Assembly (NCBI GenBank): GCA_008711295.1
Contig: VUYV01000182.1
Span: 829,699 to 893,698, forward strand
DNA length: 64,000 bases
DNA from: Anarhynchus alexandrinus
Taxonomy: Eukaryota > Chordata > Aves > Charadriiformes > Charadriidae
Direction: 5' to 3'
This document shows positions 1 to 12,800 of the stretch, piece by piece. Position numbers and translations under genes: made by a program. Numbering within the stretch: the stretch's first letter is position 1; each line of letters opens with the position of its first letter. The notes under the pieces are model-generated. The model was not told the origin of the DNA, did not search any database, and saw nothing but the letters and a program-made list of their open reading frames with translations.

Positions 1-596
1 ACTTAACAAAAATCTGCACCATATGCTTCTTGGAAACTATTTCATTGCCAAATTTGCATATTATTTACAGGGAATAATTAGTCCTTTCACAAGATAGCAC
101 ACTTATCATATGCAATAAAGTTGTCAGTCACAGATAATATAACACTTTTACTGACAGCTGCCCAGTTTTAAAAGGACAACTATAGCTAAAACAAAGAATG
201 AGCTCTGCCTTAAGACTGTTAAAAGTCTTGTCCATTAATTGCCATGTCTGGGAATCTATAATGAAACTTGGAAGAGCTACTGAAGTAAAGCACAAGCCAT
301 GGTTTCAATCATAAGCCATTGCTTAGACTCATTGGTAATTCCAAGGAAAAGACTGCTTTTGACAGATTTGTGTAAGTATAATTAATTTTAAAATAACATG
401 TGAGCAATTGTTTTATAAAAAACAGTACACCAATCATTTCAAACTTGATGCACTGCTTCAGACCAAATTTCCTTCTCATTCATGAATGTAAAAGCAGAAA
501 AACTTCATTAAAATTTAGGCAGGTCATTATATACTTAGCACAGCTGTAATAATCAGGAGGCAGTGATAGGTGGGGGAAGAGTTCCATAACACCTAC
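1..596 (-). other. USH2A: USH2A intron 8, 5' part
   Basis: Begins with donor GTAGGT at 596-591. AT-rich and non-coding; I see no exon, repeat family or other structure in it. The intron continues beyond base 1. Confidence 0.85.
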
Positions 597-818
597 CTTC
601 CGCTGACTGTAACTTCATTAACTCCATAATATCTATGCCTAAAATTTACCCAAGACTCGTTAGTATGATACTGGCCACGAAGATGAATCCTCACTTGTGT
701 AGCTTTTACAAATTCTTGGAGAGATGGAGTATTGTAAAAGTCATTGTAACCAGGTCGGTGATTTGGTTCCGGGGTAAGAACGCTAAAAGTTAGATTACCA
801 CGGGAATACGGTGTAAAG
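597..818 (-). CDS. USH2A: USH2A coding exon 8 (end of laminin N-terminal domain)
   Basis: 222 nt with acceptor CTCTATTTAAACAG (ending 819) and donor GTAGGT (596-591). It reads [73 protein letters not shown] and AG of an Arg codon. [15 protein letters not shown] corresponds to the YYAIDEIxVxGRC end of laminin LN domains, where the EGF-like (LE) repeats would begin in the next exon, off the left edge. Sequons at GNLT and TNES. Length equals human exon 8 (c.1329-1550). Confidence 0.96.
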
Positions 819-3800
819 CTGTTTAAATAGAGAGGAAAACAAATGAAAATCAAAATATCACATATTTTACACATTCTATCTCCTAATATCCTTTTTCTCA
901 GAGAGGGTCTCCACTTAATTGTACATCAGTTTTTTGTGGTTTCTGGGGAAAATTTCATATGTCAGTGGATTCCCAGTCACCAGAATTCAAGCAGGGGAAA
1001 AGAAATGTCCTCTATATGTCTGTTTTTCCCCAAACTGCCATGCTCTTCTCTGGACACTAAGTTTCCAATTGAAACTAAACCCTCTCAAGGGCAACTTCAA
1101 AATGTGAAGTGTGATTGATACAGTGTCATCTGCACTAAGTTCTTGAAAAGTTTAACACAACATCTTTGAGAAACATGAACTATGCTTTAACTACATAAGG
1201 AAATTACTCAGATGACTAACATGATAATTAACATGCCCGTATTGTTAATTATATACCTGCTAAACATATATAAAAAACATACAGAAACAATTATATTTTG
1301 AATTCCAGAGTCATTGTATTGTATCATCTCATTCGATGAGTGAGCAGAGTTAGAAACACACGCCACCTTCCAGTGAGAAGTGCAAGAGAATTTAATGGAA
1401 TGCAGCAGGATTGAAAGTAAACTGTGTATTTAAGCCCAAGAAGGGGAAGAACAGTACTGAGAATTCAAGCAAATTCAAACAAGTATATATAAACTGCACC
1501 ACAATTTGGTTTGAATTACATCTCACGTTGATATATTTACTAGACAGAGTTTAGCTATAAGTAGAACTTGCCTCCGCCAGAACTTCCCCTCCGCAGAAAG
1601 TTAGATAAAATATTTTTCTTCCATGACATATAGAGCTGTAATGGAAATGTTAAAACAGGTACAAATAGCAGATGAACGACAATATCTTGGTATGGAAGCA
1701 CCAGAAGGAACAGCAGAAGAACTGTAAGGCTGATGTCACCTAGATAAGTAGGTCATCAAGATCTTAGGGCACCTACACACAGTTTCTCAGGAAACCAGGA
1801 AAACAAAGGAGATCCTAAAGCAAGGGCCAGTCAATATTCAGACCAAGCAAAGACTCAAGCCTCTGACAGGGGGATATAGGACAGTGAGCAACTCCTAACT
1901 TACAGAGGCGATACAGAACGAAGAAACAAAAACCTTAATCACTTTCATCTGCTAAAGTACAAAAAAGAGTCCATTCAGTACTAGCAGGTGGTCACCAAAC
2001 CAACAACCCTCACCTCAAGGCATGGTAAAGATTTCAAAGCCAAGGTCAATTGCCTCCCACGTAAACTGAAGGAGTCGTGGCTAGGCCACCAGGATACGAG
2101 CATACTGGTTGTCTAAATCCTAGACGGACAATTTGGACTTGTCTTGGCACTGACAAGGATGTAGGTATGAGAGAGACACAGAGAAACCAGTTTTGTTTAA
2201 CAATAAAATCACCTTCCCCTCCTATAAAGGTCTCAGCAGTGAGCTCTGTTACATTGCTGACACAAACTTGGAGCATTGTTCCAACAGTAAGTTCTCCTTG
2301 AGTACATAGAATACTCACCATTACAGGATATATTTCTTATCTTTTAAACAAAGCTTTCTGTACATCAGCTGTACCCAAAAATCATTCATTCAGATCACTT
2401 CCTATTATCATTTACATTGTAATCCAAGGGGAGAAACAGTGCTACTCACAAAACATTTATGGAAAGAGTTCATACTTAATTCCTCAGTTCTTTTTAGAAA
2501 ATATACAAATACACATTTCTGGGCTGAAAAGGGCTTTACACCTCATTTGGGTTATTTATCCAAGAATATTTGCCTTACTTGAGAGCAAGCCCTTCTGTAC
2601 TCTCTGCTCCAAGGATCAGCAATAAAGCTCAAAGTCTTTTGCTGAAAACTGGTGTAACTGAGATGACCTTATGCTCCTCTCCTCAGAACACTGAACTCCT
2701 GGAGAACAAAGATGCTGACACTTGAAAAGTCTTAGGAAGGTAGCAAAAGTGAAATAACAAAAAAAGCTAAATGCCTACAGCACCTGGTACTGTATCTTCT
2801 CACCGATTTCCAGCCAAGTACTAAACAAGGCTAATACTCAGTCACATCTCAGGTCAGGCAAGAGATAGGGCATTTGGATATATATAGTGGTATAGATTAA
2901 AATATATATCTGTACATACAAGCATGTGCATGTGTTTAAAATTATAATATATATTAACTATACATGTTATATGCTGTATTTATGAAACATATATTGTATA
3001 CATTATATATTTTTAAATTTGTACATGCTAACTGTCTAGTAAAAAGGCTTGCAACATGTTTCTAAAATGTAATAATGACCCTTCTTGAATTGTGTCAGGA
3101 TGCTACCTGTTCAAAGAATCTGTATTATGCAGATAATACCCACTCATACCTAGGAAGCTGGAGACAGTTGACAGCATCTGGTTTTTCCAGAGATCCATTG
3201 TTATCCATTCCAAAAATACTGCAATTTTTAGCAAAATACTGCCAGTCTTCCCAGTTCAGATCATCTCTTTTTTTCCTTTCAATTCTTATTGCTTCAGGGT
3301 GTGGGCTAAAGAACTGCAGTATAATATAGAATACCTACAAAAAGATAACAAATTTATAAACTGATAGTAATGGCTAAGTTGTAAAACAATGAGAATTTTT
3401 TTCCTTGTGACAATATAGTCTGCTTTACCACTCACAGACAGAAAAAGAACCAATATTTCAGTCCTCAGATTCCCAATTAAAACCAAAGATAACCTTTTTT
3501 GTTAAACAAGCTCTTTGATCTCTCAGACATTATTACACAACAACTGAACTGTTGCATCAGAACTCCACTTTTTCTCAAAGACCATTTGAAATTGCAGTAC
3601 AAAGTCAAGTCCACGATTTGTTACAGTAATATTATTTTGGCAAAACTGAAGGGCATAGCTTTGTATTGCCAAATATTTGATGAGTTTTTCGTCCAATAAC
3701 AGGTAAAGTTAATTTTTTTTTTTTTTTAGGAATGTCCCTATCTTTAGCTTGGAATCTCACCAAATACCCTGTGTTGTATTAAAGAGCACTTCCCCCAGCA

Positions 3801-6800
3801 TACTGCTTATGCAGAAATGCGTGTGCCAAATAAGACAAGTCTTAGAACTTCACAAGCATTTGAACTCGCTTTTAACTAAGTCTTACTTACGTAGCTAAAA
3901 CCTGTCACCATATTCTTTCCCTTCGCACCATTAATGAACAAAAAGAATAAGAGATAAGCTAGCAAGAAAACAGAAATTCTGTAGAGCCCCTATTGTGAAT
4001 GTAGCCCCACTACTACTATCTCCTTCCTTCCAAGACACCCTAACACTCTTCAACAGCATAGTGAAGTGTTAGATGCAATCTGGCCTCTTCAGTAATCTTG
4101 CCTACTTATCGCATTCTCCTCCCATATTCCTCAGGAAGCTAAATTACCATCTCCAGAACATCTACAAAACAGAAATCCCCTCTGATATGTCAGTGTGCCC
4201 CAGACATGTTAAATTCCATTTGACTGCAGTCAGCTTTCTACCAGAAGGTATAAAACAAGCACCTCAAGTTTTAATAGAAATTAAAATTAAAGTTGAAATT
4301 TACAAAAGTAGAGTTAAAAGAGAGCAACCAATTTCTTAATATTGGTGTCTTCACACAGGATATCCACCCTGGTATATCTGTTCTAGATTACTGCTTGTTA
4401 CAACAGCCAAGGCACAACAAAAGAGAAATACAAGAACTGTAATGCATTCTATTGCCTTTTGCATTGTTTCCTGCTGATAAAGGAAGTTTTCCTCCTGATT
4501 CTCTAGAAGGATAACATCTTAAAGCACAAGGTTTGAATTTCCTCAAAATTGTAATGAAATGTCTACAAAACTATTTTCCTAGTTTTGGCTTAATAAATAG
4601 CAAATGTAATATTCTCATTACCTGATACTGTCCATTTTGTAAATCTATTGTGATTGAAACACCATGATCCAGACCTGTGGTATTAGCAAACACAGATGAA
4701 ATCCAGGTGGTCCCAATGTCATCATCATTGATGTAATACAGAGGATGAGCTTCTGCATCCAACCTCAGCACTCTGTCGTTAGTGGTATCATCTGCACCAT
4801 TAGGGATGCAGTACCTTTGTATCAATGGGTGTACCCGAGGATGACTTCCAGGACAGCGGCACTCAGATTGGGTATGAAGATGAGGAAATTTTCCAGAGAA
4901 TACTTCCAAAATGTCTCTGTCACAGAATATAAAAAAGTAATTACATATATGATAAAAAAGGACAAGTGCTGCTTTGTGCCTCTAGGCTCATAGATTAAAC
5001 AAAATTCAGCTTACATTATAGGAGAAGCCCTAAAGGCCTGGTTTCATCTTGCATAAATGGGGCAATCAGCTGGGAATCAGGCCACCCAGGGTCCCTGCGT
5101 AATCAGTGGTATGCAGCAGGCACCTTCAGAAGGTGTCTGTGAAGAAGCACTCTGGAGTTGCCTTCATTGCCCCACAGACATATATGGAGGCAAGGGGAAT
5201 GAGCTCCTTGTTGGGGTGTCTAACGCTAGGTAGGATGAACCCAGCCCTAGATGCAAGGATTTTTCTCCCTTTCTCTTAAGATTTTATTACAACATCATGT
5301 CTGACTCCAATCAATGATCTGGACACTGGTCTTAAGCATACCATAGCATTGGCACATTGCCTGTAACCACAGATGAGTTGAATGTTTGCACTCAAATCCT
5401 CCAAAAAGCCCAGCTTGAGCAATATCACGTTGCACTGTAGAAAACCTGGATAGAAATATTTTCACTTTTAACTAACTTTAATACAAATACGCACTTTCTT
5501 AGCTGTCCCAGTCTGTGATCACTCTAGTTGCTTCTTACAGCCCACGCCAAAGCCATTGAGTCACTTTAGTTCCCTCTGACATCAGCAACTGACATAGATA
5601 CATAGATAGGTAGGTAGGCAAGCAGATAGACATATGAATGACACGGGGAGGTTGCCTAAACGTTTATCTGCTCACTTCTGGTGTAAAAGAAAGATTTTGT
5701 GAACCTAGAAGATACTAGATTTTTAAATTTAAAAACCTCTTACTGTTCCCATTTTCCTACTTTATCAGTAAGAACATAATTCTTGTATACTGATTAAGCA
5801 AATAAATACTTGCTAGCTGCCACTACAAATTCCACAGTATCCAAAGTTACAGGACCTTTTAGACAGCCATAGACTTAAATTGATATGCAGGCAAGATTTT
5901 CCTTCGCAGATAAACATTTTGAACCAAGTTATTTGTGGATATAAAACCACATCTACAAAGACATCATTATCATAGAATGCTTAGGGTTGGAAGAGACCTT
6001 GAAGATCATCTAGTTCCAACCCCCTGGCCATGGGCAGGGACACCTTCCACTAGATCAGGTTGCTCAAAGCCCCATCCAGCCTGGCCTCGAACACCTCCAG
6101 GAATGGGGCCTCCACACCTTCCCTGGGCAACTTGTTCCAGTGCCTCACCACCCTCATAGTGAAAAAATTTCCTCCTAACATCTAATCTAAATTTACCCTC
6201 TTCCAATTTGAAGCCGTTACCCCTTGTCCTATCACTACATGCCCTTGTAAAAATCATTAGGTCACAACACTTTGTAAAACACCTTATCTTCCAATTTTTA
6301 AACTTTATTCATTTCACTGACTTAAACTGTAGTTCAAAGGATTTGACAAGCATTGCTCTGAAAGAGTACAACCAACATGATTTTCATATAACTTGGAATT
6401 CAGATTCATAGTAATACTTTATATTCACAGGAGATGTGTTCATCATAATGTCCTGCAGACAGCTGAGCTCCTAGGAAACTGCTCTACATCTAATTGAAAG
6501 ACTATCATTAAGTAGCCTTAAGGTCTGCAGTCCCGAGTGTCATTGCGTGTAGCCTACCCAGAAGCACCACGCAGACAAATAGGACCTGACTACTTCTGGC
6601 CAGCTTGAATTGACTAGATTAATCCAGCATGAGCTGGATAACAGAGGTAACATTTCTTTGTAATGCGCTAAGAAGGGAGGCTGGAGGGCAACAGAAATTG
6701 CAGTGGCAACCGTAATTTGGCCTCAGGAATGAAGGAAGTCAAAGCAATTGCCCAGGGCTATGTGGGCTGAGCTAGAGAAGTCATTGGCAGCTTATGGTGA

Positions 6801-9800
6801 CAATCAAATATAGAAAGCAATGAACAGTTAAGACAACAGCACCTTGGGGTAGGGGTGCGTGCATGAAGAATACCTGACACGGATGTCTGATACCATGGGT
6901 AAGCTGAAACCAGACGAAAGGACCTGCTAAGCATGGGAGCCAAGCTCACAGCCACAAAGCCAGCGTTTTGACCAGTTGGAGTGCCTGTCCTCTTAATGTG
7001 GATCACTGGTATTTGAGTGATCTAAACCGGACTGGCCCACTATGCTCTCTTCCTTGCCCTACAGTTTACATGGAGCTCTGGGAAAGCTTGGCAAGTCTCA
7101 TCCAGCAGGACTAAGCTTATCAGCACACACTATTATGTCAGAATTATGATGAGTTGATAACACCTAGACAGTTTATAAGCACTGAAATCTAGCAACTGGA
7201 TCTACTGCCTGCAAGAACACTTACTAAGTCAGGTTGTAACAGGGACAACAATAACAAAGAAAGCACACATTTATTACTGAGCGTTGAGTTTCACTACATG
7301 TATACTACATATACTACTACATATACTAGCTATATTTAAGCAAAACACAAATAAAAAGCAAAACACAATAAATTGTTGAATTTATTTTAAATCAATATTT
7401 TTTAGATTAAAAGTCATCTTTGAAATGAGGTTCAGTAAACTACATCATAAGCAAGCATCTAAAGGAAACATTTGAAAAGCACTATACTTGGGAAATAAGC
7501 ATATTGTTATCTTGTTTCTTCTCACCACACTCTTATTTTTTTACAAAAATAAAGATTCTTTACCTGTTTGTAAGTGCCACTGGGTAAAATCGAAAATCTT
7601 GCATTCTTCCAACAAATTGCTCTAAACCTAAGAAAATACAGTATAAATAAGTAATCTACTGAGCAGAAGGCAGCTTCGCACTGCATGAGAGCACCTTTAA
7701 TTCAGCACTCTGAGATCTCTCTTGCACAATTACCCCTCCTGAATGAAACCATCTTGGACCTGGACAAAACTATAGAGGGCAGTGACTTAATTTTTTTTAT
7801 AAGAAAAGAATGATTTATAATAACTTTATAAGAACATTTTGTACCTATCTCTTTTCTGATTAGAGAGGTGGCACAAGGATCGGCTCATTAGACAGAAGTA
7901 ATGAGCCAGTCCATGTGCCACCTCTAATTAGAGAAGAGATACAGTAGGTACAACTGTACCTATCAATTTATACAATAAAGATAAAAAGCATTTTAAAATA
8001 TTCCTTTCTTTTAAACGTTTATTAGTTATCCAGTATTCAGAATCAGAATCACAAGACACATTTCCAAATAGAAGCTTTAAGAAATGGAGCACAGAATGAC
8101 TTACGTGCCCAAGAGCATAATAAAGTTGTTTAAGTGACATATAGTTATATTTAGCAGTTAACTTCAAATTGTGCATGTTCCTGAAGAGCCATAGTCAGTG
8201 TTCTTATATCTGCAGAGCCAAGAATTTGTGGAGAGCCACAAAACATCCCCCAGCTGTTTTGCAATGATCATGTCATGCTGTAGTACATATAAAATTCTAG
8301 ATGTAGATGAAGAGTAACGCTATCAGGCACTACTGGAGGCTGAGGGATTCTCATTCTGCTAGTGGTTTATTTGAGTATTGACAGAACTGAAGAACATGAA
8401 CAGCCAGAAATCTTCAGCTCTACTCTGGACTCTGGAGAGGAATGTAGTCTAGTGGCCATGCGCAATCCCATTCTGAAACAGTTTCACATATTTACTCAGA
8501 AGAACTATAATCACAAATTAATGGAATGTGTCACTTTACATAACTACGTTTTGGACAATGGAGGAAAACCTACCTATATGCAGTAGCACATCGAATAAAT
8601 TATGATCCTACAGGACCATCTACCAAACATCTATCTTTCAGTCAATCTTCTGAGAAAGCTAACTGTACAACAGGAATTTTCTCCTGCAAGAATATATTAC
8701 TTCTCAGCATATAGATAAAATGACTCACATGCGTTCTTTAACCACATCCTCCACATCTTATTTTAAATATTCCAGTGCATTCCACTCAAATACCACAAGA
8801 TTTACCTGTGAAGCTTTGTCCAATTTGCAGAGTACCATCAGCACCATTATCTGCAAGTGGTCCCACCAGAGTCCTTGAATCAAAAGGTGTGTTGTCATCT
8901 TCCCAGCCATTCAAGAAGAAACTAATTCTGCCGTGATGCACCTATAGAATTAATGTAAAGGGGCAAATACACGCCTCGTTATGCAATCTCTTTGATCTCT
9001 ACATGTTTGGTCTATCACTGATTAACCATTAACATTACTTCAACCTACTTGCTGTGCATCTTTATTTTCAGTGCCTACTGAAAGTAGTTACCTGTTCTGT
9101 CCATCCATTAGCAATCCAGTTAAGACCATCACTCAAGATGCACAGAGTATAAAATTTCTACAGTGGTTAAATCAAAGAAGAAATTACAGTACAGTGATCT
9201 GGTGGGGAGGGGGAAGAGAGGAAAAGGAGAAGGGTCTGTTTCACAAGGTACAAGGCTGGTTACAGCTACATCACCACTTCAGGCCATGGGCACATGTTAC
9301 GGCTGTCAGAGCTCTTCTCATACACATCAGCTCATACAGACCTCGGGGACTATCTACCATACTCAGGATAACCAAACACAGCACGTTTCAGCCAGGCCTC
9401 TAACACCCCTCCAAAACGCCTCCCTAACCCCAGCATGTTTCTTTCTACAAGGGCTGAAGGGAACGGTATAGGAACTGGCTACATCTGCTTTACACCCAGT
9501 GGGTAATTCCTTTACATCAAGGGAACCCTTGGCTAGGAATATGCACTCAGCCAGCACCCTGGGGTACTGTTTTCTGCAAGCGTTCCCTTCCCTGCCAATT
9601 CATTTTAAATTTGAGCTAACCTTCATTGAAATACTTTATGGCATTCTCCCAGGTCCGCAAAGTCACAAGATGCCGAGCTTTTACAAAGTACTTTTTTGCA
9701 TTAAAAATCCTCATGTTTAGGTTACATAAAATTAGAAAAAGTTTAATAATACAAGAGTGTCTTTCCACCTTACATTTTATGAAATTCAATACTCATTTAA

Positions 9801-12800
9801 AAAATACAGCACATACAAAATGAAAACTGGAGGCATTGTGGCTATAGTCATCTTCCCATTAATGAAGTTAATTACAGAAAATAAGTTCAACTTGTTTGAA
9901 ACTTTTGAACTCTGTGGAACTGTTTACTGGATAAACTTAATCTTATTTTTTTCAAAAAGTGATTTATTTGCAAAACTGAAATTACTTGAATTTTAGCAAT
10001 AATTAGCTTGCATAAGGCTTATTTCACACGAGTTTGGCAGCCTTCAGATTTTGAAACATCGTTTTGTTCTTGCAAATTTACAGAGCGTTATTTTCATTTT
10101 GCAGATATAGATGCCTGGTGAATCATGTCTACAGAGACCAAATAAAACTAGAGTGCTTTAGCCTATCTTGATACCCATGCTAATCAAAACAAAATAAACC
10201 CAGAATAATTGCTTCCATAAGAACAATATATATGCAAGAACAAACAGAAGGTTTACAAGCCAGAGTAATTTGTTGCAAAGAGGAAAGCCAGAACCTGAAA
10301 AAATATCAGTTTGAAAACCACAGTATAAGCACTCACAATGCTACTTCACCAATAAAGTCTTTCAAATTTCAGACCAAGATAAACAGACACAATTATCTAT
10401 AAATCTGAGCTCAGATGATCAGCATCAGTGCCTCGGGCAACATGAGTCTATCGGTATTTTAAGAAAGAAAATATGAAATAAGATGGAGGGGTTTGTCTGG
10501 ATTCTTTTTTTTATTTAGGGTTCACACAAAATTGTACAGATGAATTTTTCTCCTTAAACTGCACTTTCAAACATATACATGCATGCTGAGCTTTATTGCC
10601 ATTTCCAGATTCAGTCAATATTTCCCAAATTTAGACAGGAATTTTTATTGCCCTTCCACTGATGGAAATTTGAAGGCTATTATCATAATTATTAAGCCTT
10701 GAGATTTGTTCAAAAAGTTATTGCATATGAGTTTCACCGCTCAAAATACATCTCTCCATTTTAAATTATCTTTTGTGTTGACACATCAATGACCTAAATA
10801 CAACAGTTTTTTATTTAATTTTAATTCAAAGCCCTCAAAACATCTGATGCCCTATTTGCAAGAGCCTAAGTATATGTGTATATGGTGGTTACATTGCATT
10901 TTTTTTTTTCCTGCATCACATTTTTTACAGCCTGTTACTGTCATTTGGTGTTTGACTGTTATCATCATAAAAGATACAGGCTTTTCTACTTTGTTATTTG
11001 TAGCATTATCTCATGTTTTACAACATCTTTGCACAACATGCCCGCACATGAAATATAACTAGTGAAAAGTTCTCAGCGGTATTAATGCATAAAAAAGAAT
11101 GTGGTTCCATCTCTACTGTCTTTACCCAGCCAAAAGCTGATGAACAGCCAATTTTCCTTTATCACATTAGCACAGCCATGAGGGAAACACATTTGTTCTA
11201 GTCAGCTACACTAAAGATACTATTACCAATCTAACATATACATGTTTTATATCAGCAGTATTCTCAGAGTATGAAGGAGCCAACAATATATTAACACTAG
11301 CATGACAGTTTATTTAAGAAAAGAAAATTGTCTCTGTAGAGGGACAGAAGTTAGAAATGTATGGCTAAAGCTCAGTGTCACTGGTCTAATAAAGGTAATA
11401 ATTCTTAAGCTTTCTTTATAGCAGGTAACACTCCTGTGGCAGCTCTGTCATATCATTCAAATAAAAATGTTGTCTTTTACAAGTTTAAGAGTACCTTTAT
11501 TTTTAGTCAGATATGAAGCATGTTTCTGCTTTCCTGTTTTCACTGTAAAACATTTGTAAGTGGAATTCAGAAATGGGCGCACTCACCCCCATCAGCTCCT
11601 TGCAGACTTACCATCTCAGCTGCAGCTTCTAGAGGACCCGATTCTGCCTGCCCCAGTGGTAAGCAGAGCGCTTGCCTTCATGCACCTCCTGCTAAAATTA
11701 GTGGGACTATTTATGACTTAAGAGTGACGGAGTTGGGCCCTAAATGACCAGGTATTTTTACTTGTTGAAAATAGGTGACTAATGACAATTTTAAATCTCC
11801 CCCCCACCCCGCCCCCCCCCTTCTCTTTGTATTAAATAGGATTTAGAATAGTTGGGTTTAATATAGCACATCCCCAAGGTAGCCCTAAGCACTTTACAAT
11901 GCTGAATTGGATATCAGTAGTGCAGTGACTGTGTAAGGCAAAGGCAGCAGTCATTATGCATTTGGCAGTAGCTCAATGTAATGATCCCCCTGCTGGTTAT
12001 TAAAGGGGGTATGAATATCTGACATGGGAGGAAAATGTAGGAGGGAAACCATGTGTGGTATAAAAAAATCCCAGCGGCTCTCCACTGTGGGAGGAGAGGA
12101 GTGTCTCAAAGTTTGGTGTCAGTTTAGACTAAGCTAAATAAGAAGGAAGGCTGGCATCGAATCGGCTGTTTGATGTAGTTATTTAAGGTCTCCTGACCGT
12201 TAGGCATTACATTGCATACAATACCACAGAAATAACAGATGAATTTCACTCTTGACTAGGACAATAGGATTATTCCCCTGTTGTCTTTACTAATAACGGT
12301 CTATTGGAATTTGCCCCAAGAGAGTAACAGGAGATGGGTAGGAAAGGCTGGCCTCACGGTTGTGCAGAGCACAGGACCAGAAGCCCAGGACATCAGCGCT
12401 CTAATCCCAGCTCTGAAGCCATCTCTCCCTCCCGTGCTTCCCCATCTGTCAAATACTTAGCAAATCACCTCACAGGGAGGTGGCAAGGATTAGTTACTAA
12501 GATAAATTCACTCTGCAACTACATTAGCCTCTGCCAATGCAGAGCCTAATACCAATTCCAAGCAGTGGAAAATCCATTTGATGGTGAACTGAGATGGTGA
12601 AAGATATCCACAATCTTTCCTCTAATAGCATTCTTGTTACGATCCAGAAGAGTTTCAAAGACAGGAGGTGCTGGGCCAATGAGCTGATAGGCAAGTTCCT
12701 TCAGTGCATCCCGAATGAAGCGCTTATGGTCCCCCGTCACAAGCAAATTGCCCATCAGAGCCAGCAATACCAAATCCAACCACTTCCTACCTAGAAAAAG

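Larger units (their letters stand above)
4917..7563 (-). other. USH2A: USH2A intron 5
   Basis: 2647 nt between exons 5 and 6. Contains one CR1 fragment (5968-6254), a TAGA/TAGG-like short repeat (about 5598-5626) and a small ACATATACTACT-type tandem (about 7296-7330). The remainder is unremarkable. Confidence 0.85.
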
